Below are positions 12,600-24,400 of a stretch of 64,000 bases of DNA, piece by piece. Source of the DNA: Cyclina sinensis (Eukaryota > Mollusca > Bivalvia > Venerida > Veneridae); NCBI GenBank assembly GCA_012932295.1, contig JAAONU010000014.1, positions 19,584,251-19,648,250 of the forward strand, read 5' to 3'. The notes under the pieces are model-generated. The model made no database searches. It was not told where the DNA came from and saw only the letters and a program-made list of their open reading frames with translations. Numbering within the stretch: the stretch's first letter is position 1; the number at the start of each line of letters is the position of its first letter. The position numbers were made by a program, and so were the translations under genes.

Positions 12600-13654
12600 C
12601 AAACAAGTAATACAAAGAGAAATATGAAAAATAAATGTAATTAATAAGAACGATAATCAGGATAACATTTTGAAATCAACAATACAATTGTGCTCTCAAT
12701 CTTAAAGTTTATTGTAATTTAAGCCCTGTATTCCTAAGTTATACACGTGAACTTTGTACGGAAATGAAGTCTAAAACTATGATAAGAAGTAAGACATGTA
12801 GTTAGAAATGTTGTCTAACATAAATATTCTAAATATATATGACTCAAAATGTATAATTTTTAACTATGGCTTTTGTTTGTATCAGCAATAAGTATTTGGT
12901 TTACTAACAATGAAAAGCTACTCAAATTATGTACTTATTTTCCGTCTCTATACTTACGAAACACAATTGACATTCAATAGACAGAAAAGTGTAATGCTTA
13001 AACTTTCAAAGTGGTTAAGTGTTGGTTTAGTCAACTTCTTGTAGTCAAACATCTTATCGAGGAATGTGCAATGTTTAAACTACTTTACATGGACTTACAA
13101 AAAACAGCAGCAAGGAAATAAATGTTGTTCTCTCTTAAGCATCTACGAGGGTTGATCCAGAAATTCGTTTTTAATGTCAACGATTTAGGAATTCAGTTCC
13201 TTTAGTTGACACTTTATTTACAGAATCAAACCTTCTTTCTCATTATCTGTTCTCTTTTTTAACATGCGTATATGCTATAGTAATAAATTATCATTGCTTC
13301 AACAGCATAATGAATGAAAATTATAATACAACACTAAATTATTAAATGTCCCATACATAAACATATTCACCAGTTATTTATTAACAAATGTAACATTGAC
13401 ATATTTAAATGATGTATAAATACCAAAAGGTTTATTAATTTCAATGTACATGTATACTTAAACACTCAAATAACTTACAAACACATTTAATCTCTCTGGA
13501 TCCTTGACATCTCACATTCATGTTTGTCCTCTGACAAGGAAATAAAATATCTCAACAAGTAAATAACTCTACAATTGCTACTTGGTAAATTGTTTACCTA
13601 CATTTCAAGTATCAAAATTTTCTTGTAAGTAAATGATAAAACATGTACACTATA
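12600..13654. other. gene-free interval
   Basis: AT-rich DNA in which no exon or element was recognised. Confidence 0.4.
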
Positions 13655-13870
13655 TAGAAGTGTAGTGTCCGTTTATTTTACTGTCACCCATACTCCCGGT
13701 GCTATGAGACCACTGTACACATTATCCTAAATTCCATAACCTAAGTATCAGCAGCAAGGTGGACCAGTTATCGGTTCGTTTTCCAGCTGACGTGTCAGGA
13801 AACAAGCCCATACCGGAACTTGAATCTTCGACCTCCCGCTCCATAAACGGACACCCTAGCTTCTATGCTA
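13655..13870. mobile_element. small MITE (~210 bp)
   Basis: The left end (atagaagtgtagtgtccgtt) and right end (aacggacaccctagcttctat) are inverted repeats of about 24 bases with few mismatches. It has no coding capacity. Confidence 0.6.
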
Positions 13871-15838
13871 TAAAAGGTCTTGTGAAACTGGGGCAGGAAA
13901 ATTAGATAATTAAACAATGAGGGACATTCCTGATAACAAATTACCTCCCTTACTCAGATAACATCAAAGGTAGACCAAATAGTACACTGGTCCTTTCAAA
14001 GTTGGAATCCTCTGACTTTATCCTTGTTTCTAATTGTGATGGTCTTGACTTTTAGTTGTGAAAATTGTCACTTATATATTAAATAAAAAGTTAGGATTAT
14101 CAAAAAACAAACATAATGGTGTTAACAAAACATGTTGCTAAACTTAATGCGTAATCTGACTACCATTGTTGCATATAATTATGTTTAATTATCACCATAC
14201 CAAAAGAGGAAATAGCGATAAAAGCAGAGGAATCCAAATGGAAGGACCAATATAATACCAGAGAGTATTCAGGGTAGATAATCCACCAATGTCCCCCATT
14301 GCAAATGTTCACAATAGCAATCGGAATTAGTATAAATCTATAAAGATGTTGAACATATTGGTACAGTTTAGTCCATATGTTCCAGTGTCACACTCTGAAT
14401 GATTTTAAAGTTTAATGTTACACCGACGACGACGATGACGCCATCTCAGTGACCATAATTCCTCGACTGTTTTCTTAGAAAACAGACGAGCTAAAAATGA
14501 TTAGTAAATGCGGTTTCCAATAGCTGTTTTGGTAGCAATAACTATAACCATGTTCATAATTTATGTCAAAGAATATACTTAAAATATGATGCAATTAAAC
14601 CGAAAGATCATATCTAACTCAAGTATTAGAAAAATATACCATATCTAAAGATACATAGAATACACTTCAAGTGATGTTTTCAAAGTGTGTAAACTCTTTC
14701 TGCGTTCTATCTATAGATTTGGATCGTCCAAATCCGTTTTTGCTATTACCAACTCCGTTCCTATTTTGGTGCATTCTTTAATTACACAAACTTTACAGCA
14801 ATTAGTTTACTGACGATTTCTGTGTCGTTAAGTTATCTACTAATGATTTCATAGCAGAATTGTAAGTTGACTATGCATTTCTTGGTTTGAGACATCATTG
14901 GACAAAACCGTAAATTCTTCTTCCGAGAAGACTAGTTCTAACATCATGTTTAAAATGGAAGACAACTGTGGGAAACACAGTAAGGTCATGTGCTCAGTTC
15001 TGCCATACTATTATAAGCCATCTTTAATTAATCGGAGCGGATTTTCTCTGTAGGAAGACAATAAACCGGAATAATTCCGTATATAGTCTTTCCTACTACT
15101 TTCTTAAGAGATTACACATTGATGTTGCTTAATATAAATCAAAAGAAAAGATAATCTAATTTATCAACAACTCAGATGACTAATCAGAAACAATTATGTG
15201 GGTCGCATATAATATATATTATATTCAACTGTACATACATACACTGGTAATCAAATTAATTCAAAGTTAATGTATTCAATTGTTAAAAGTTTAGAAACAC
15301 GGTAACTTATTTATAAGGAGTGGAAGTGAAACCTAGTATGATAATTAAAAGAATATGGCTTAGATCTGTACACTGAAAAGGTAGTAACAGATATGGCAGT
15401 GTTTATACAGCAATAGTTGCATACAGTTTTAAAGGTGTGATCGTTTTATTACACTTATTTTGTTATACTAGTAACTTGACTTGATAAATCGAAAAGAAAT
15501 CCGGTACAAAAATGTTTTGAGACCAAACATACACTATGACTTATGTCGAAATTTTCTGAGTATATATCAAAACCTTCTATAAAACTACAATAAACAAGCT
15601 TTAAAGGTTATTGAAATTTTCTTCGAACTAAATTTAAATCACATGCTTGAGGATGTCTGTCGAGAGTCACAAAAAAGGAGACAGAAACTGTGTAATCAAA
15701 ATTTGAATTACCATCGGTTTGTCGCCCTTTTGTTGCTATATCGAAGTTGAAAAGACTGAAAACTCACATCTATAAGATATTTTTTGTTATGTTTATTGTC
15801 ATTCTAACTTTTACGATCACTGTAAAAAAAATTACGAG
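13871..15838. other. gene-free interval
   Basis: AT-rich DNA with no supported exon, RNA gene or clear repeat. Confidence 0.4.
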
Positions 15839-15839
15839 C

Positions 15840-16020
15840 TCTGTAAAATTCTTGTTATGGTCTAGTGAACTGCTTCCTGTAATTGTATAAATACAATCTC
15901 GACAACAGTGTCAGGAAATCGAATCTTTGGCTCAGTGGTTAGTGTGCTTGTCTTCGATGCTCTAAGATCGGAGTTCTACTCCCACTCTGGGTTGTGTATT
16001 CTAAGATGCATTGCATCTTT
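15840..16020 (+). mobile_element. tRNA-derived SINE, copy 1 of a direct pair
   Basis: A leader 'tgtaattgtataaataca' precedes an A-box-like tggctcagtgg and a B-box-like ggagttctactccc. It is repeated about 290 bases downstream. Confidence 0.6.
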
Positions 16021-16139
16021 CTTTTACGGACGTTTTTTTTACTTAGTTTTAAAATATTAAACAAATTCTGTCTAATATTCTGATAAAAAAAATACACAAC
16101 ACCATTCGTCTTCATAAATAATGACTTTCTCAAGCAGCA

Positions 16140-16310
16140 GTATGTTACGGTCTAGCTTCCTATAATTGTATAAATACAACCTCTGACAACTGTGTCAGGG
16201 AATCGATTCTCTGGCTCAGTGGTTAGAGTGCTTTCCTTCGATGCGCTAAGATCGGAGTTTGACTCTGGCTTGTGTATTCTTATATGCAATTCAACTTTCT
16301 GTTACGGAAT
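16140..16310 (+). mobile_element. tRNA-derived SINE, copy 2 of a direct pair
   Basis: The same leader, A box (tggctcagtgg) and 'gcgctaagatcggagtttga' region as the copy at 15,840, with substitutions and small deletions. Confidence 0.6.
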
Positions 16311-16381
16311 GTTTTGTTAGTAAGATTCTGTTATACTATACTCGGTTATATGTAAATTACATAAATGAATAAATCGTTAAC

Positions 16382-16824
16382 CTTTTTTACACTGTTGTCC
16401 CATCCAGCCGGGCAAGCATCAAAATCTACAGGTACCATTTTTTTGTCACAGTTGGAGTAACCTCCTTAACAGTTTACGCTACATCTGTGCTGACATGCCT
16501 TTCCAAAATAGCCATCGGGACATTCTGAAACAAGAAATTATATATATTGGAGACAAAAAAAAGATAAAACTTTATTTTGACTTTGATTTCATAGTGTATC
16601 TGTATATAACAAAACAATCTATTAGTTTTATATCTTTTATATTTCTTATATTTTAGACAATTTCTTCCAGATAAGACATAAAGACGTCTTACCTGTATTG
16701 TATTTATTTCCTTTCCATCCCGCAGCACAGGACAAACATGTGCCATCTGTTTTATTGCATACGTCAACACAGTTCACGCTACAAGAATACTTGCATCCTT
16801 TTCTATACGATCCGTTTTCACATT
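16382..16824 (-). pseudogene. broken EGF-repeat exon pair (MEGF/scavenger-receptor type)
   Basis: Two phase-1 EGF-type exons read on the - strand. The upstream one (16,824 to 16,693) is intact: acag acceptor, 132 bases, motif CENGSYRKGCKYSCSVNC, a GW-K-G ending and a gtaaga donor. The downstream one (16,524 to 16,382) has a tttcag acceptor and starts CPDGYFGKACQHRCSVNC. It then meets TAA, loses one base in an A-run (143 instead of 144 bases) and meets TGA after the frame is mentally restored. This layout matches the Cys-rich repeats of MEGF10/PEAR1-like receptors, numerous in molluscs. No signal peptide, transmembrane or cytoplasmic exons were found nearby, so this is a relic of a larger gene or a decayed duplicate. 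Confidence 0.75.
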
Positions 16825-16829
16825 CTGTA

Positions 16830-17746
16830 AAATAAACATATGGTACAATTCATACACTTTTGCATTCTCCCGAAAGGAGCAGACAAATTATGTTTTATAT
16901 TGTGTCATGGTTCATCATTTTCTTTTAACAAAATTCTTATTTTTTATTCACAGAGAAGTCAATTTTCATTAAATCAGTGGACAGAACTGTGACAGATCTA
17001 AATACAATATCGTTGGAAACGATTGATGGTCCCCGAAGAACATGCTGGACTTCGACATGTCCCTTTCAGTAAATAAAGAACGGGACGGCTGTGTATGCAT
17101 TCTTAAGATTTGATTTTTCAGTTGTCATAAAATCTGCATTCCAAGCTGATAGTACTATTTGCGTCTCCTCCTGATACTTAAATTTCCCTTAAATTGACAT
17201 TGAAATCCAGCAGTGTTTTGCTGTGAACAAGCTTATACCCGAATAGTGCTATAGTGTACAATATGTTGCAAAAATAAGAGACTATAACTCTGTAAAAATA
17301 TCAATCATCACGATGTAGTTAATATGCGCTTCTCCTCCTAGTGCTGAAAATTCCTTTATGATTTCATTAAATATAACCGAGTAGTTGCTGAGACAACGCA
17401 GAAATATAAATAGTATACGCTATAGAGCAAATTAAGTATAATAACTTAGTGAAAAAAAATGAATCCGAATCATAATTATAATGCAAGCATTCCCATTTGG
17501 TACCGAAGCTTCCCTTAAAGTTTCTTTTGATTCCAAGCAAAGGTAACTGAGAAATAGCCCGTACACTGACGGTACTGTAAGAAAATCAATGGGACCAAAA
17601 CTCCGTTTAAAACGATCAATCCAGATTGAGTTTGTGATATGTGCATTTCTTCATGCTGCTAAATTTTCTTAGTACATTTCATTAAACTCCACATGTTGTT
17701 GTTGTTGTTTTTTTTTTGTTTTTTTTTGTTGTTGTTGTTGTTGTTG

Positions 17747-17777
<31 letters not shown>

Positions 17778-18989
17778 TGTTTTTGTTTTTTTTTGTTTTT
17801 TTGTGCTATAGCATACCATTTAAGAAATTTATACTTCCCTGATTACCTCCAATCTCTTTCAGTGACATCAAGTGAGTACAGAGTGAAACGGAATGTAAAA
17901 AAAAGACTATTTTACAGCTGCAATATAATTATGACCTTATATGCTAAAGAAAACAGATTCGTGTAATCTTCATGACGAATTTTTATCGAAGAGCCATTTA
18001 TTTTGTGGTCTTTTTACCGAGAAAAGAAAATATCTTGATCGTTTTTCCTAAACATCTCACATGTAATGAACCAAAAAGTAAACTTCTTCTGATATTCTCC
18101 TGTGTATTTACTTTTTATCTCAACACAATAAAATGAAAATGGAGTTTTGAAATAGTGGAAAAATAGACATAGCACGATTTATTGTCTTTCCATGATAGTT
18201 GTTCAAATAAGTCCAAGTTTTAAGCCACGTAGCGACGTATTCTCAAATTGCAGACGGGTCACTTGACCCTCATAAAAGGGAAGGTCAATAATCGATTATG
18301 GATCGGTCCATATTTTGTTTCATGCATCCAAGGACACGTGTCTCTGTAAAAAATAATAAATCCCAATTGTATTTGCGATTTGAGTATCTCCTCTTAGTAC
18401 TGGTTTTCCCATTAAATTCATTTTATGCTAGCCACTTGTAGCTTAAAAAAGACCGGACACGGGTGGTGCTGTAGGAAAATCGAAGGCCAAAACAAAACAA
18501 AAACTAATCATGCTGGCAATCTCATCTGTACTGATGCTTCCTAAAATGTTTCACCAGTGGTTACTGCGAAAAAGCAATGGACAAGAATGTAAATCCAAAC
18601 AATTAACAAACTGCGTCTCTTCATATACAGATGCATATCGAGGTAGAATTTTATGACTCAAGCTGAAATATTTTAAGGAAGGTGCGAATCAAATTTAACC
18701 CTGCAATATTACTAAATCAATGCTGTATAACGCCGCTTAAACTGGAAAAATCAGCACCAGTATAACGCAGTTGCGGAACAACACATGCTGATTACTTTAC
18801 TATTAAAAATTGTTAAGGATAACCTTTTTTTACTTTAAATATTTCGTTCATATTATAACCATGTGAAATCAGACTCCTACCTATTTATGGAGTTCAGAAG
18901 ACTGCAGTACAGTTATTGATATGTCATGTACACCTTGCACGAGAGACACGAGGAAATGCATACCCATGGAAATAAGGTGATTTGCGGCC
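16830..18989. other. gene-free interval
   Basis: AT-rich DNA with no supported exon. It contains the (GTT)/(GTTTT) microsatellite at 17.7 kb. Confidence 0.4.
17695..17805. repeat. (GTT)n / (GTTTT)n microsatellite
   Basis: A compound simple repeat of gtt and gtttt units with T runs. Confidence 0.93.
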
Positions 18990-19044
18990 ATGTTCCTTCA
19001 AGAATTTTCTTGTGTAATCGACAAACTTTGTTTGAAATTCACAA

Positions 19045-19458
19045 AACTATGGCAAACGAGTCCAGTTTCTTTGTGGACTTTACGGACAGACGGGCAAAGG
19101 GTTAGGAAATGCCAAATGAACGTTTTGCTCCGGTGTGCATTGCAGAGCATGACCGTTTTGACGGGGTCATGATAAGCGCTCAGGAGAAAACAGACCATCA
19201 GGTCATTAAAAACGACACACAGAGGGCAGGAAGATACGTCGATAAAACCTAAGACGAACATGTACGCCCGTACGCTGTTGCTGTAGGTTCATTCTTGATA
19301 ATGCACGTGTGCACAGAGCCCGCGTCACCAACCATTATCTTGAGCAAATGGATTGGCTAGCGAGGTTCTCAGGTTTAAATCATATTGAGAACGCAGGAGG
19401 GCATTTTTGCACGATAAGTCCAACATTCCAGGAGCTTAGGCAGGCGCAAATTTAGGTG
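19045..19458 (+). pseudogene. decayed Tc1/mariner transposase fragment
   Basis: Broken frames carry, in order, LWT and QRV-RK-QMN, then NERFAPVCIAEHDRF (about 19,118), HVRPYAVAVGSF, DNARVHRARV (19,297-19,326) and DWLARFSGLNHIENAGGHF. These match the C-terminal half of Tc1-like DDE transposases (NERFAP..., VRPYAGAVG, DNARPH, DWPA.SPDLNPIEH.W). Several frameshifts and stops separate the pieces. The second catalytic Asp (DNAR) is present, the first is not seen and the third position is altered. No TIRs were located. Confidence 0.8.
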
Positions 19459-19459
19459 T

Positions 19460-21105
19460 GCTATCAAACAAATGCCGTTTAAGAAATATCAGTTTCTCAT
19501 ACATTAGAACTTAACAAAATTAACATAATCCTCAGCAAATTTAAGTAGTATATTAATGAGAACTTAAATGGCATCAGCTTTATATATATACTGAGTATAT
19601 ATTTTGAGTCAGGTGCTAGCATCAAGGGTTTTAACTTGTATTTATAATGTTTCAGTCAGCACCAGAACATTCTGATGCGCAAATATAAACGCTAATAAAC
19701 ATAAATATGCTGGCAATGTTTCGTGACTTAACAAAAGGACGTAAGAAATAGGTTTGGCATATATGTCCCATCAACGAAAAAGGGAAGCAGTCCATTTTCA
19801 ATACTTTTGAAGTTAGGCGCTCTATACTCGTATATATGGAAGAATGTTTTTTTTTAAGTAATAAAAGAACATATAAACTGGTATTGAAATTTTACGTCCG
19901 TATGCTGAAAAATGCTGGCTGAAGTTCCATGACTCTGTATCAAATATTTTATGTTGAAAATAAAAAAAGGAATACGCATTAATGAACGGACAGACGAGGC
20001 CAAACATTATTATCCCCCGCCAATTTATCTCTTGAAAGCGGGACCTAAAAAGTAGATTCATTTTACACTTTTTTTATTTATTCCTTTGAACAAAATGCAT
20101 TTGAAGCTACTAAACAATGTTCGTAAATAACAAAACCTGATTATTTCAAATAAAACCGACTTTGCAGAAATTCTTTAAATTGACTCAAATTAATAATAAT
20201 CAAATACCCGGTTTGTGTTGAAGCTTATACATTTTTTTCTACTTATGACAATACTAATTTTGAAATGTTTACTTAATAATTTTCAGAATCTTACAAAAAG
20301 AAATTAACAAACCAATAATGTAATAACCTATGTGAAATCAGGGCCTTAATTGAGGCCCTGGTGAAAGGTGTAATGTTTCTTATAAGCTAGGTAGATCGTG
20401 TATCTTCATCAACCTTTCGTGTACTGGTTTTGATAATCTGTATAAAGGATTACTTGGTTTTACCCAATTTCGGAGACAGAACCTAGCATATGAAGATCAA
20501 ATCTGCGAGAAAAAAATATCGGTAACGCATCATTCGTTTCATCAAAAATCAACTTTCACAATATCATCTAAATTAAGAGGGACACCTGTTCTCTTGTTAC
20601 TTTGATTCACATTGGTGATCAATGTAGCACGAAACAAACACCATACTATTATGACTTACCTTTGGTGCAATTATTTCCTACCCAGTCGGCTTTGCACAAT
20701 ACACAGGCTCCATCTTACTGCAAAAACCGTTTCACAGACGCTATTGCAATGTAGCCTAATTCCTATGTCCCGTCATTACATTCTGTTAATTTTTGAAAAA
20801 TTATACACTTTCTTTTTCAGTTTGTTAAGTTGTGCTATAAAACAACATCTTGTATAGTATTTTTTATCCCTTTTCCTCAATATTGCAAAGTAAGGACTGG
20901 TACAGGTTTTTGGTAAACTAAAATTTGCAAGTAGACCGGTTTACTTTGATTAGCTAAATTAACATTGTCCCTGAGTTAACGTCATAAAGCGACTGCACTG
21001 CAATTCATCAACTGTGGATTTAAATGTTGGATAAAAAGCCTTATAAGAACGTTGAATGTTATTGTTTTGAAATCTAACGTTAAATAAAATAGTGTTCTAA
21101 TTGTC
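19460..21105. other. gene-free interval
   Basis: AT-rich DNA. A perfect short hairpin (cagggcct-taattg-aggccctg) lies near 20,339. No exon was recognised. Confidence 0.4.
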
Positions 21106-21106
21106 C

Positions 21107-21205
21107 ACAGGAAACTGATATTCAAAAAGAAAAAACTTCATGAAAAAAAAAATCTGTTTTTTTTTCATGAAGTTTTTTTTTTTTAATATCAGTTTCCTGT
21201 GAATT
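21107..21205. repeat. ~98-bp inverted repeat / foldback
   Basis: The left arm (cacaggaaactgatatt, A-rich, cttcatgaaaaaaaa) is inverted in the right arm (ttttttttcatgaag, T-rich, aatatcagtttcctgtg), with a loop of only a few bases. It lies about 190 bases upstream of the C16orf87-type start codon. Confidence 0.85.
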
Positions 21206-21390
21206 GTCACGCATAAACGTGGGTCCAATAAAAAGAAATTTAGTTGGTTTCAACCCTATATGCTGATCAGTGTGAAAAGGCGCATGAGCAAAGTCAAACG
21301 TTTATCAGAGCAGGAGTAACAAAATCTTTGTTTATTGTTTCACTTTTCACATTGTTGTTTATTAATTTAATTTTCAGAAGCAGAAGAACA

Positions 21391-21471
21391 ATGAGGAGAA
21401 ATTCTTCTAAATCGGAGCGTTCTCGTTCCGATTTCAAAGTCGTGAAGAAATGTACAGAATGTGGAAAAGAG
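21391..21471 (+). CDS. C16orf87-type gene, coding exon 1
   Basis: Residues 1-27, with a Ser/Arg-rich start then KKCTECGKE. Donor gtatgc follows. The upstream tttcag (ending 21,377) would make this exon begin inside the 5' UTR. Confidence 0.85.
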
Positions 21472-24400
21472 GTATGCAATGATGAACCAGAAGTTGGTAT
21501 AATCTGTCATAATAAATAAATTTCTGTATTCAACACTGCCAACAGTCACAAGCGTTACTATTGTTTTGATTCAGATGCAGTCATTTGCTTGGAGCGGATC
21601 AGTGGTCCAGTGGTAACGCGCTAACTGTAATTCAGGGGTCGCGAGATCGATCCCTTGCACCTCAACGTGTGCCGGACGTTTCGGTAAATAATCAGTCCAG
21701 TAAATTGGATTTATATAGTAAACCCTTTGGACGTTTCGGTGAAAAGGCAATTATATAGTAATAATGAAGAAAGTTGTCACACATATGAAAAACACTTTCT
21801 AATTGCCTTGTTTGTTTTCTTTTTGACTCCTCATCCCGTTGGATAGTGTCTAAACTATACTTAAGATTAAGAATACTGTACAGTCTGGACCCAGATTAAT
21901 CAGTTATACTTTGGTTTTAAGACATCACTACGATATGCAGGTAGCGATATATACGTGGGTTTTATTTATTTATTTATTTAACACAGTCAGTGCTCTGATA
22001 TTTTCGGGCACACGTCTATTATTACTCAGTTAGCGGGTTTTAAAGACTGCTAATGTGTTGAGTACAAATAAGAGATTAAAGAAAACCGCAGTAATTTAAT
22101 TAGTGACTGTCCTAATTTTTTGTCTTTAATTATGTGCCATTCTTTACAAATATGAGTTGATAATTTTATCAGTTAGTGATTAAAAGTCATTGTTACCATA
22201 TAATTACTATATAATTGCCTTTTTACCGAAACTTCCAAAGAGTTTACTATATAAATCCAATTTACCGAACTGGTCATTTACCAAAACGTCCGTAAATCAC
22301 CTCAACCAATTGTACGCAAGTCGAGATATTGTGTAATTTTTTGTATGGGTCAGTATAGCAAGATTCTGACCCATAACAAAAATATCTCAAAATTTGCTCA
22401 AGACCTCACTTGAATTATTTTGACTACACCTCCACTAGCAATACTATTTGTCTTTCAAATGGGACATAAAATCAATGTCTCATGTATCAGTGCTGTACAC
22501 AGAGCATGCAAAAGAACCAGGTTTGTCTGTGGAATGGGTGTATTCTATATCTTGCACTCTTCCCTCAACATAAAATAACTTATCTCTACAGGTCATATGG
22601 TCAACCTGTACCAACGATAATTAAACTCAAAGAAAGAGTCATTTGCACAGCTGACAGTTAGTCCAAATAACTGTATGCAAGTCGAGTTATTGTGCAAATT
22701 TTTTCATGAGTCAATATAGTAACAGTATCAGTGGCATACAAACCCTAAAAATGATAAAGAATGTTTTCACTTTTACCTTTATATTCACAAGGTGTGTTTC
22801 ACACAGAACAACCAGGAACATCACTGGTCTGAGGTGACTTCTATTTTCAGTATTTTGGCTTTTATTTTTGTTAAAAAATAACAAATGTAACAATGTACCA
22901 ACTAATTTTTGAGTACACAAAAAGAGATCAAAAGTAACTCAGTTAAACTGTGATGGGTCAGTCATAGCTTATGGAATCTTTCACTTTAAATAACGAAGTC
23001 GTCATGGAATAACCATATCATTGGAATCTGCAGCAAGGGTACAGTGTCTATTCTAGAAATTCAAAAATAGGGGTGAATTTCTCTCCTCATTAAAAAAATT
23101 AGGGGGGATTTTCAAAAACAGGGGGTGCAAATATAAAGTGTAATTGCTTGAAATTTAATGTTGTTTTTTTTTTATCAAGCCAGGACTTGTCTTTTTTTTT
23201 CTAAAAAATTTGAAAGGTAGCTAGATTGTTGTTTTTTTTTTTTTTTGAAGAACCAGATCAGCGACCCTTATTATCAGGTGTATTTTGGGGTAAGATATAA
23301 TGGTGTTATCGGACTGTGCATCCTCTGCCCCGCGAGAATGATGCTTGATCAACGCCGGGTTTACGAAATAAATATATTATTCTTTTATGAAATGATTTGT
23401 CTGCACTCCATAATCTGGTTAACTTTATACATTAACACAGTCAACCGAAGATATTCTTTGAACGAACATATTTATTAACGGCAATTAGAGTTGTCACCCT
23501 CAACTTTTTCAACGAAAATACTGATTTTATCTAGTTAACAATTACTTCCCTTCAGTTTCCGGTGATCATGTAAAAAAATAGGCCAACTAGACATTTTACA
23601 CTTTTTGAGAAAATTTATCAATTCAGATGCGGGATTTTCACGCACATGTTTCCAAAATGTGCGCTATCTTTGAAAAAATAGGGTGAATCCCGCAATCGTG
23701 CGTCGTAGAATAGACACTGAAGGGTAACAGTACACTAGGCTTCTTTTGCAAAAACTTGTGCTTCAATAACTGGAATACCTTAGTCTGATTTGTCACCAAA
23801 GTATACCAGAATCAACTTTTTCCAGCCAAGATATGTGATTATTTGTTTAAAATCTGCTGTATTTTTTTGTTTGAAAGATAAATAGGCAGATATCCTAGTT
23901 AAAAGTCACTATTTGACTACCAAGACACTTGTTTGTTGAAGAGGTTTGCTTAACTTGTTAATGCATTGAGGAAAATTTCTTATTTAGATGTAAAAGTAAT
24001 TATATTGATATACATTGAATTAAGTTCAGTAAATTGAATATTTCAGATTCCTGTAGCCTGTAAGATGTGTCCTCTGTGCAAGAATTACATAACTCCAGCT
24101 AAGTCTATAAAAGCAGTTAAAGGTATATAACTATCATCAATGTTGAAATTTGAACTATATTAAGAATGTAGTGAAGCTGTTTATGACTGTCAGTTTTAGA
24201 ATTGTTCTTCTTTTTTAATGATACATATATATGGAAGACCTGTTTTCTTAAAAAATAAAAATAGAAGATGTCACTGCTTTTATTAATGAAAAATGTCTAT
24301 GCTAAATTGTGAAAAATTGTGCAGTAACATTTATTCTTTATAATAAGAAGCCTTTTCAGACTTCTTTCTTTGTATAATAAAATAGGCTTTCCAAAAGGAT

